Source: Caballeronia insecticola
GTDB taxonomy: Bacteria; Pseudomonadota; Gammaproteobacteria; Burkholderiales; Burkholderiaceae
Direction: 5' to 3'
Assembly: GCF_000402035.1 (NCBI RefSeq)
Contig: NC_021288.1
Location: forward strand, 434,001 to 498,000
DNA: 64,000 bases
Shown here one piece after another: positions 27,407 through 35,104 of the stretch. A program made the position numbers and the translations under genes. The notes beneath the pieces are model-generated. The model was given only the letters and a program-made list of their open reading frames with translations. It ran no database searches and had not been told where the DNA came from. Positions within the stretch are counted from its first letter, which is position 1; each line of letters begins with the position of its first letter.

Positions 27407-30400
27407 TCAAAGGCCGGTCATCAGCATCGGCGAAGTCTGCCCGCGCCAGCACATGCCGATGGTCGCCGGCAATCCCAGCTCGGTCAAGCTCAACGGATTC
27501 GGATTGCTCGCGACAGCCGGCATGATCGACGGCACGCCGGCCAGGGCCGGAATCGTCGGCAGCGGCGGCACGCCCGGCAGCGGCGGATTCACGGCCGCGA
27601 GCTGATCGGCGATGCTCATCTGCTGGCGCTGCGCCTGCGCGTCCTGAATCTGCTGCTTCTGCTGCGCGGTGGTCTTTTGCAGCGCATCGTACTGATCGAT
27701 CTTGCGCGCCGCATCGATCACCTGCTCGCCGCCCGTCACCGTGAAGCTCACCGTCAGCGACTGCACGTTGAGCGTTCTGAGCGCCGTTTCGCTCGCCGGA
27801 AAATCGGCGGGACCGAACTGGCGCTGGCCGTCCGCGAAGTCCTTCAAAAAGCCCGCGACGCCGAGCGGCCCCGCATAACTGCGCGTCAAGGTCAGATTGC
27901 CGATCTTGATCTGCAGACGCACATCGCCGCATTGTCCCGCCGTCCACGCGAAGCTGGTGCTCACCGGGAAGTTGTAGTTGTTGAGCGTCTGCACGCCCGC
28001 CGCGCACTGCACCGTGAGAATGGTCGCGTAGGGTTTCGCCTGCGCGTCGGCGTTGACGTTGGTGGGCTGGGCCGTCAGCGTGAGCGGCACCGACAGCGCG
28101 CGGGCGGCATCGGCCTGCGTCTTGGCCGCCGCGAGCGCGCGGTCGAGCTGATCGAGCTGCTGCTGCGCATCGAGCTGGGCGCGCTGCGCCTGCAACTGCT
28201 GCGCCTGCTTGTCGGCGGCGCTGCGTGCGACCGATTGCGCCTGCGCCAGTTGACGTCCATACGCGCCGTTGAGCATCGGCACGAACGACGACGTGAACGG
28301 CACGCTGAAGCCTTGTGTATCGACAATTGCATAACGGCTCGCGTTGCGCACGAGGAAAGGCTTGGCCGCGCCGTCCGCGAAGGCCCACACCGCGCCCTTC
28401 GCGCCGAACAACTGATCGATGGCCGCGCTCTTGTCGGTCGCGCCCTGCAACGGAAACACCACGCCCGATTCCCAGCCGCGCTGCAATTCGCACGATGCCT
28501 GCTGTTCGACATAGGCCGCGATGAAATCGAACGGTCCGCGAATCAGACGCCACGTCAGCGCGTCCGAGCCGTCGCCGGTGCCGATCAGCGCGCGCAACTG
28601 CGTGAGCGGCTGCAACGCGTTCATCATCTCGGACGGCTGCGACTGCGCGCTTGCCGCGAACTGCTGATAGTCCGCCGCGAGCTGATAAGCCTTGCCGCTG
28701 CCCGTGCCGCTGTCGATCGCGAGTTGGTTGAGGGCGGCGAGATACTGCGTGGTCGCATCGACGGCACCGAGGTTGTTCGCCACGGTCTGGGTGCCGCGCT
28801 GCGGCGCGCCCGCAAGCACATCCTTGATCGCCGATGCCCCGACCGCGTTGATCGCGCCCGCCATCTTCACGGCCTGATTGGCCGCGCCCATGCGCGTGGC
28901 CTGCTCGCGCACTTGCTGGAACTGGCGCGCCAGCACGAGCCAGCCGGGCAGCGGCGCATCGGCGCGTTCGCCTTCGAACTCCTCGCCGAGCCGCGCGATC
29001 AGACGGAAATACGGACTCGCCGGACCGCTGACGATGCCCAGCGCCGAACGCCAGCCCGCTTCGCCCGAATACGGCACCGGGCTGCTCGTGAATCCTTCGA
29101 CGAAGTTCTGCCACGCCGCCACGCGCTGCGTGCGATACCAGCCGTCGAACGCGACGCGTTGTTTGTCGAACTGAGCGGGATCGCTGACGGAATCGCGAAT
29201 CTGTTTGGCCAGACCGTCGAGCGCCTGACGGCCCGCGACGGTATAGGCGGCGGCCACGGTCGCGCCCGATGCGCCGGCGCCCGTGACGCTGCCTTTCGCC
29301 GTGCGCGCGTTGATGTCGGTCTGCACGCTGCCGCCCCAGAAATCCGCGACGCGTACCGGCGCGAGCGAGCCGTCGTCCGGAACGAGTCCGACGAGCCAGG
29401 TCAATTGCGGATCGGCGGCGACGGCCTGATCGAGCAGCGCGCGCTGATCCTTCAGGCGGTCGCGCAGATAAGCCGCATCCGCCGGAGACCAGACGAGATA
29501 GGAAATCGTGAGCGGGTTGAGTTGCGCGCTCAGTTGCGCGGGATAGAGCGGCGTGGCGACGGGCTGCGGCATCGCGTCGAGCGTCGCGCGGCCGGCGCCG
29601 TCGAGGCGCGCCTGCAAGAGCGAGATCGAACGCGCGAGATTCAACAGTTGCCGCGCCTGTTCGACAGATTGGCCCGTCTGCGCCGCCGAGATCAGCGCCA
29701 TCTGCTGAGTCTGGTCGGCGGCCGGTTGAATCGCTTGCCGGAATTGCTGCACGAACACTTCATGCAGACGGGCTTCGAGCGCGGCGAGTCCCGCGCCGTT
29801 GCCGAGCAAGCCCGACATCCAGCGCCGGTCGTTCTGCGCGACCTGCATCAGCACGTCGTTGGAATACGTGAGCGCGGCGGCATCGTGGAACAGGTTGCCG
29901 TTGAGCGCCACCTGATCGGGCCGCGCGCTGCGCACCATGTCGAGCGTCTGCTTGTTGCCCGCGAAGGACACCGACAACAGAATGCCGAGCATCGCCAGCA
30001 ACAACACCCACGCGACGATGCCCACGCTCTGCGTGACGCGCCGCCAGTGATGCACGAGCACCGTCGACTTCGCGGCATGACGGTCTTGCGGCAGGATGCG
30101 GCCGAAGAAGTCGTGCAAGAACACGCCCGCCGTGTTGCTCGCATGCGGCGGCGAGGCGGGCAGCAGCGAGCCCATCAGCGCGGACATCGCGCCGCCTTCC
30201 TGCTGGCCGCTGGAAAAGAAGATGCCGCGCAACAGCGGCCGTTCGAGATACGGGCTGTCGGCGAGACAACTGCCGAGGAACATCGTCAGGCCGCCGCGCA
30301 ACTGCGCCAGTTCGTTCGGGAACATCAGCAGTTCGGCCGACGGCTGCGCCTCGCGCGACACCAGCGCCAGCCGCAGCGCCTGCAAACGCGCGCCGATCGA

Positions 30401-31282
30401 ATCGAACGCGCGCGCGACGAACGCGCTTTCGCCCGACTGACTCGTCTCGCTCTCTTCCGCGAGATAGCCCATGGCCTGGCCGAGCGCATCGGCGGGCAGC
30501 GTCTTCGCCCATTCCTCGAAGCCGTACAGGCGGTCGCACTTGGTGACCAGCACATACACCGGAAAGCGCTTGCCGAACATGCGGATCAACTGTTCGATGC
30601 GCGCCCGCACGATGCGTCCTTCATCGGCGAAGGTATCCGCGTCCGGCGCCATCAGCCGGTCCGCGCTGACCGCGAGCACGAGGCCGTCGAGACCTTCGCG
30701 CGGCCGGTAACGCCCGAGGAGATCGAGCCCGAGTTCCCACTCGCGCCGGTCCTGCTCGATATCTTCCGATTGCACATAACGCCCGGCGCAATCGATTACC
30801 ACGGCGCGGTCGAAATACCACCAGTCGCAGTTGGCCGTCTGGCCGATGCCGGCCTGCTGGCTGATCTTCTGAATCGGCGACGAAAGCCGTGCGCGCGTGA
30901 GCGCCGTGGTCTTGCCGGTGCCCGACTGCCCGACCACCATGAACCACGGCAACGCATAGAGCGGATCGCCCTGGCTGCGCAGATTCGACTGGCGCAGCGT
31001 GGCGATCGCCGTCTTCCACTTGCGCCGCAACAGCGTTTCCGGCGACTCGGCCGGCACGTCGATGCGCAGCGCGCGGGTCTGCCGCGCGAGGCGGCTGCGC
31101 GAGCGCATCATCACGAACATGCGGCGCGCGAACAGGCCAAAGAAGAACAGCGCGAACACGCCGGCAAGCAGCGCCAGCGCGACCCACAGGGGCCAGCCGA
31201 AATACAGCACGACGCCCCAGCTGATCAGTGCCGTCACGACCAGCGTCAACAGCCACAGCAATGCGATGCCCAGCGTTTTCAT
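27407..31282 (-). CDS. tssM: T6SS inner-membrane protein TssM (IcmF)
   Basis: A 1291-residue core of the T6SS membrane complex. Two TM segments lie in residues 5-50 and a third near 420-445 (VGIVAWVLLLAMLGILLSV). An intact Walker A is GQSGTGKT at residues 118-125. The IcmF-related periplasmic region fills the remainder, with a C-terminal domain that contacts TssJ. It overlaps tssL by 4 bp (ATGA) and ends the - strand tssJKLM unit. Length is in the usual range (1100-1300). Confidence 0.95.
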   Translation of the reverse strand: MKTLGIALLWLLTLVVTALISWGVVLYFGWPLWVALALLAGVFALFFFGLFARRMFVMMRSRSRLARQTRALRIDVPAESPETLLRRKWKTAIATLRQSNLRSQGDPLYALPWFMVVGQSGTGKTTALTRARLSSPIQKISQQAGIGQTANCDWWYFDRAVVIDCAGRYVQSEDIEQDRREWELGLDLLGRYRPREGLDGLVLAVSADRLMAPDADTFADEGRIVRARIEQLIRMFGKRFPVYVLVTKCDRLYGFEEWAKTLPADALGQAMGYLAEESETSQSGESAFVARAFDSIGARLQALRLALVSREAQPSAELLMFPNELAQLRGGLTMFLGSCLADSPYLERPLLRGIFFSSGQQEGGAMSALMGSLLPASPPHASNTAGVFLHDFFGRILPQDRHAAKSTVLVHHWRRVTQSVGIVAWVLLLAMLGILLSVSFAGNKQTLDMVRSARPDQVALNGNLFHDAAALTYSNDVLMQVAQNDRRWMSGLLGNGAGLAALEARLHEVFVQQFRQAIQPAADQTQQMALISAAQTGQSVEQARQLLNLARSISLLQARLDGAGRATLDAMPQPVATPLYPAQLSAQLNPLTISYLVWSPADAAYLRDRLKDQRALLDQAVAADPQLTWLVGLVPDDGSLAPVRVADFWGGSVQTDINARTAKGSVTGAGASGATVAAAYTVAGRQALDGLAKQIRDSVSDPAQFDKQRVAFDGWYRTQRVAAWQNFVEGFTSSPVPYSGEAGWRSALGIVSGPASPYFRLIARLGEEFEGERADAPLPGWLVLARQFQQVREQATRMGAANQAVKMAGAINAVGASAIKDVLAGAPQRGTQTVANNLGAVDATTQYLAALNQLAIDSGTGSGKAYQLAADYQQFAASAQSQPSEMMNALQPLTQLRALIGTGDGSDALTWRLIRGPFDFIAAYVEQQASCELQRGWESGVVFPLQGATDKSAAIDQLFGAKGAVWAFADGAAKPFLVRNASRYAIVDTQGFSVPFTSSFVPMLNGAYGRQLAQAQSVARSAADKQAQQLQAQRAQLDAQQQLDQLDRALAAAKTQADAARALSVPLTLTAQPTNVNADAQAKPYATILTVQCAAGVQTLNNYNFPVSTSFAWTAGQCGDVRLQIKIGNLTLTRSYAGPLGVAGFLKDFADGQRQFGPADFPASETALRTLNVQSLTVSFTVTGGEQVIDAARKIDQYDALQKTTAQQKQQIQDAQAQRQQMSIADQLAAVNPPLPGVPPLPTIPALAGVPSIMPAVASNPNPLSLTELGLPATIGMCWRGQTSPMLMTGL

Positions 31283-31968
31283 AGATGGATCTGCGCCACA
31301 AGCAAGTCGACTGACTGCGCGACGACGGTGTGATACACGCCGTACAGCAGCGCCAGCAGAAACAGCGGTAACAGGATGGCCGCGATCTTGCCGCGCGAAA
31401 AGCGCGTGGCGAGACGGGTGCGCACGGTGCGTCGTTGCGCCGGAGCTTCATCGCCGGCGACGTTATAGCCGTCGGGAAACAGGAACGCGCGCGCCGACGC
31501 GCCGAGTTGCTCGGCGTCGGGCAGCAGCATCGCGAGATTGGAGCGGCGGATGTCGGTGAGCGTCTTCTGATTGCGGTCGTACGCATAGCGTCCGCCGAAG
31601 CCGAGCGCGAGACACAGGAAGAACACTTCGCGCACCGGCAACTGCGCAGGCGTCAGTTGCGCGAGGCGCTCGTAGAACAGCACGCCCGCATTGCTCACGT
31701 TCGAATAACGGCGTTGCAGCAGATGACGCTGCCATTGCGCCGCGCCGTCCCAGCGCGTGGTGAGCAGCAGTTCGTCGGCCCAGGCGCTGAAGGCGAACAG
31801 CGCCTCGTCGATATCGGCCTGCGACGCGCCCGCGTCGTGCGCGCGCAGCCGGGCCGCGGCGATGGCGGCATCGAGCGTAACGGTGAGGCTCGCGGCATCG
31901 CCCGAGGGCGACTGCGAGAACGCGCGGACTTGCGCGAAAAGCGGAATCAGATGATCGGCGAGGGTCAT
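31279..31968 (-). CDS. tssL: T6SS inner-membrane protein TssL (DotU), short form
   Basis: A 229-residue DotU-family protein: a cytoplasmic helical domain (DIDEALFAFSAWADELLL, FYERLAQL, FLCLALGFGGRYAY) and one C-terminal TM segment (AAILLPLFLLALLYGVYHTVV). The optional OmpA-like peptidoglycan-binding extension is absent, as in many T6SS. It starts 1 bp from the tssK stop and overlaps tssM by 4 bp. It joins TssM and TssJ in the trans-envelope complex. Confidence 0.95.
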   Translation of the reverse strand: MTLADHLIPLFAQVRAFSQSPSGDAASLTVTLDAAIAAARLRAHDAGASQADIDEALFAFSAWADELLLTTRWDGAAQWQRHLLQRRYSNVSNAGVLFYERLAQLTPAQLPVREVFFLCLALGFGGRYAYDRNQKTLTDIRRSNLAMLLPDAEQLGASARAFLFPDGYNVAGDEAPAQRRTVRTRLATRFSRGKIAAILLPLFLLALLYGVYHTVVAQSVDLLVAQIHL

Positions 31969-31969
31969 G

Positions 31970-33361
31970 CTATCTCCGCAGCACGACGATTTCCGCGCGC
32001 AGATCCTGCGGCGCGTCCGGCCATTGCAACGCGATATTCTCGTCGCGCTCGACCGCGTCCCACAACTCGCTCACTTGCTCGATGCGGAAATAGTTCGACG
32101 ACGCGCGTCGCGGCATGCCCTGCGGCGCGTTCGGCAAATGAATCAGCTCCAGTCCGGGAAGCGCATGCGCGACCAGCCGCGTGACATCGGCGGCATTGGC
32201 GAGACGCGCGTCGTGCAGCGCGCCGTCGACCACGTGCGCGGGCGGCTGCTGATCCGTGCGCAGCACGAGATAAAAGCGGTTGCGCCGGTCGAAGAAGGCG
32301 CGCGGCAAGTCGCCCGCATACATGCCGTCGCGATACTCCAGCACCGCGAGATGCTCCGGCCCGATGGCGATTTCGCCCAGCAAAAAGCCGATCAGCGCCT
32401 GCGCGCGCGAGAAGCAGTTCCAGAGATCGGTGTGATCGTACGGAGGCAGGCCGGGCGTGCCGTCCTGCGCGTCGCCCAGCATGTCGAAACGCTCCGAGAA
32501 CGCGCTCAGTTCGCCGACCAGACTGCGCAGTTCGCCGTAGACGTGCCACGGATGCACGTTCGGCGTCTGCGTCAGATGCACGAGCCGGGGCGCGGCGCGC
32601 GACAGCGTGCGCATGGCGAGCAGCAGCGTCATGTAGCCGGGATCGAACTCCGCTTTTTGCAGCTCGCGCGGATTCTTGAACTCCTGCAGATGATGCGCGC
32701 GGCCGACTACATCGTCGCGAATCTCGCGCACGATACGCAGCAACGTGTCCGATCCCGACAGCGCGTAGCCCGGCGCGATGAAGCGCTCCGACAGCGTCAC
32801 GGTGTCGCCGATGCGCGCGAGTTGCGCAATCGGAATCAGGTCGTACTGGCCGAGGTTGGCGGTCTCGCCTTCGAAGAAGATCTTGAGCACATGCAGGAGC
32901 GTGTGCACGGGCGCGGCCGGACCGTTCGAGTGCAGATCGGGCACGTCGGCGGCCTGTTCGAGACTCGCGAAGCGCGTCTGCACGCCGGCGGCGGCATCGG
33001 CGGAATCGCACAGGGTCACGTTGTTGCCCTCGGCCGCGAACTTGCGCACGCCGAGATAGACGGTCAGCGCGCGGCCTTCGCCGATCGAGGCGGCATCGAA
33101 CGAACGCGGCGCGAGCACGGCATTGCCCGGATATTCAACGTAGGTGCGATCCGGAAAGATCAGCCGCGCCGAACGCACTTCGATGGTCTGACTGGCGATC
33201 GCGCCCGTCGCGATATCGAGTGCGCCCGCGCCCCAGAAATGCGGCAAACCCGTCTCGAAGACAGGCTTGTTGCGGAACTGTTCGTGCAGCGACGCCAGCT
33301 GAAAATGCTGGGGCTGCATGAACATGCCCTGATACCAGTAGATGCCCTTGTTATGGTCCAT
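31970..33361 (-). CDS. tssK: T6SS baseplate protein TssK
   Basis: A 463-residue protein that links the baseplate to the membrane complex. The N-terminal signature is IYWYQGMFMQPQHFQ, with FFDRRNRFYLVL in the C-terminal half. Length (~450) and position between tssJ and tssL are standard. The ATG is at 33361, 18 bp after the tssJ stop. Confidence 0.96.
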   Translation of the reverse strand: MDHNKGIYWYQGMFMQPQHFQLASLHEQFRNKPVFETGLPHFWGAGALDIATGAIASQTIEVRSARLIFPDRTYVEYPGNAVLAPRSFDAASIGEGRALTVYLGVRKFAAEGNNVTLCDSADAAAGVQTRFASLEQAADVPDLHSNGPAAPVHTLLHVLKIFFEGETANLGQYDLIPIAQLARIGDTVTLSERFIAPGYALSGSDTLLRIVREIRDDVVGRAHHLQEFKNPRELQKAEFDPGYMTLLLAMRTLSRAAPRLVHLTQTPNVHPWHVYGELRSLVGELSAFSERFDMLGDAQDGTPGLPPYDHTDLWNCFSRAQALIGFLLGEIAIGPEHLAVLEYRDGMYAGDLPRAFFDRRNRFYLVLRTDQQPPAHVVDGALHDARLANAADVTRLVAHALPGLELIHLPNAPQGMPRRASSNYFRIEQVSELWDAVERDENIALQWPDAPQDLRAEIVVLRR

Positions 33362-33379
33362 ACGATGGAGTTCGATGTG

Positions 33380-34186
33380 CTAGTTGCTGAGCTTGCGTAA
33401 GGGCGTGTCCTGCGTGCTGGCGGTCCCGACGACGCCGTTCGCGCCCGCAGGCGCGCCGGTATCGCCATTGCCGCTCAGGCGAATTTCCTTGCCGCCGCCT
33501 TCGAGTTGCTGCGCGCGCGCGATGGTCGCGGCATCCAGTGCGCCGGGCTGCACGGCGGCGTTCAGAATGCCCTGCGCGCCCAGATTCAGCCGCACGACGA
33601 GCGGGCCGGGCAACTTGGTGTGCGTGCGAAAGATGAAGCCCGAGGTTTGCGTGATCACCGGCACGTCGAACTGGCGCGCCGCGTTGACCACGCCGAACTG
33701 CGCGTAGCCCGCGACCAGACCGATCGACCGGGTGTTCTGCGCGCGATCGAGGATCAGATACGAATGTTGACCGGGCGTCACGACATAGCGGGAAAACTGC
33801 GCGAAGGTCTGCGGCACCTTGCCGGTCGCCATGGTCTCGGCGAGTGCGTTCGGGTCGGCGGCGAGATTGCGGAAGGCTTGCGCATCCGCGGTTTCGTAGA
33901 CGCCGAGCAGCAGCGTGTGCGACTGGCCGTCGTACTGGTTGAGACCCGGATCGGCGACGATTTCAAACACCACGGCGTCGGTGGCGTAGCTCCAGTTGAC
34001 GTCGGCGAGCGGGTCTTTCGGCGGCGCGCTGCTGCATGCGCCGAGCCCGAGCCCCAGCCCGAGCGCGACGCACGTCAGTCCGATCAGTTGCCGAATCAGG
34101 CGTGTGCGCGCGCCTGCCCGCGCGGCACTGCTCTCTGCTGTCGCCCCTACCATTGCCGGTGCCCCTTCAATTTGCCGTGATGCCAT
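33380..34186 (-). CDS. tssJ: T6SS outer-membrane lipoprotein TssJ
   Basis: A 268-residue lipoprotein. The hydrophobic signal ends in a lipobox LGAC with Cys51, so the N-region is long; an internal ATG at 34153 would shorten it by 11 residues. The mature domain has the TssJ beta-sandwich pattern (PLVVRLNL near the end, YSLYLVL-like TLLLGVYETADAQAF). A ~45-residue C-terminal tail rich in Gly/Ala exceeds the usual ~170-residue family length. It anchors TssM at the outer membrane. Confidence 0.92.
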   Translation of the reverse strand: MASRQIEGAPAMVGATAESSAARAGARTRLIRQLIGLTCVALGLGLGLGACSSAPPKDPLADVNWSYATDAVVFEIVADPGLNQYDGQSHTLLLGVYETADAQAFRNLAADPNALAETMATGKVPQTFAQFSRYVVTPGQHSYLILDRAQNTRSIGLVAGYAQFGVVNAARQFDVPVITQTSGFIFRTHTKLPGPLVVRLNLGAQGILNAAVQPGALDAATIARAQQLEGGGKEIRLSGNGDTGAPAGANGVVGTASTQDTPLRKLSN

Positions 34187-34267
34187 TCTGTAGAAAAACG
34201 GACCGCGTGCATGCCGCGAACAAGGGCCGATTTCCTGCGTTATTCGGCGTCTGCATCGGCGGGCGTT

Positions 34268-35086
34268 TCAGCGCAGGTGAAGGATGGTCGCGCTCGCTTC
34301 GCTGTCGTCGGTGTAGGGCATGAAGAGCACGGATTCGGGCGCGCCTCTCACGCGGGCGTAGTACATGTCGTCGGGGCCGAGACGGTTGCGCACCGCCCAG
34401 GCGCCGAACTCGCGCTCGCCGACCTGGAGCGTCAGGCCTTCCTGCGCGTATTCGAGCACGGTCTTTTCCGGCAGCTTGCCGCGCGGGCCGATCGCCTGAA
34501 AATCGATCTTCGCTTCACTTCCCTTGTCACTGCCCTTGTCACCGCCCTTGACACCGCCGTGCACGCCGAACACCACGCCGTCCCAGTGGCCCTCGCGCGG
34601 CCCGATGGCGAACCATTGCCCGAGCTGCTCCTCGCCGACCACCTCGAAGCGGTAATCCTGCGGCTCGCCCGCCTTTGCGAGATTCGCCCGCGCGACGATC
34701 TTCGCCGGCCACGACGGATGGTTCTCGACCAGCACCGTCGCGCCGCCCAGCAGCGCCGGCATGCTCTCGACGCCCGCCGCGCCCGACAGCACCATCGGAA
34801 AGCCCGCGCCGCGCGCCTCGCGCAGACTCGCCGCGAACAGCGACAGGCCGTAGCGGATCGACGGCTTCGCGAGCGCGTCCGGGTTCGCGAGAATCAGCCA
34901 GAGATCGGCGCGCGCCGCGTTCAGCGCATCGAGCCCGGCGCGCCATGCGAGCTTGTCGGGTTCATCGACCCAGAAGCTTCCCTGAGTCGACAACCCGTAG
35001 CGTTTCAGAAGCCCCGATAGCAGGCCGACGCGGGCGCCGTCCTGCTCCTTGTCGAACGCCGTGATCCAGACGGTTTTGGTGCTCAT
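34268..35086 (-). CDS. Uncharacterised protein within the T6SS operon
   Basis: A 272-residue soluble protein that I do not recognise. The first ~110 residues look like an alpha/beta fold (VWITAFDKEQ, ADLWLILANPDAL, RYGLSLFAASLREARG). The second half holds a low-complexity loop (GGVKGGDKGSDKGSE) and a beta-rich end (MYYARVRGAPESVLFMPY). There is no signal peptide or TM segment. It lies between the DUF2169/pentapeptide gene (18 bp) and tssJ (81 bp), so it is probably a T6SS accessory protein or a cargo adaptor. Confidence 0.75.
   Translation of the reverse strand: MSTKTVWITAFDKEQDGARVGLLSGLLKRYGLSTQGSFWVDEPDKLAWRAGLDALNAARADLWLILANPDALAKPSIRYGLSLFAASLREARGAGFPMVLSGAAGVESMPALLGGATVLVENHPSWPAKIVARANLAKAGEPQDYRFEVVGEEQLGQWFAIGPREGHWDGVVFGVHGGVKGGDKGSDKGSEAKIDFQAIGPRGKLPEKTVLEYAQEGLTLQVGEREFGAWAVRNRLGPDDMYYARVRGAPESVLFMPYTDDSEASATILHLR
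34521..34556. repeat. 12-bp tandem repeat (x3), in frame
   Basis: Three near-identical copies of CCCTTGTCACYG (third with A for T) inside the 34268-35086 gene. They encode the GDKGSDKG loop on the - strand. Unit length keeps the frame if copies are lost or gained. Confidence 0.75.
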
Positions 35087-35104
35087 CCCAACATCCTTTC
35101 CCTG

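Noticed and set aside
27677..31333. A 1218-codon open frame antisense to tssM
   Set aside because: Arg/Gln-rich, low-complexity translation with no domain; it mirrors the high-GC codon pattern of tssM, which is a certain gene.
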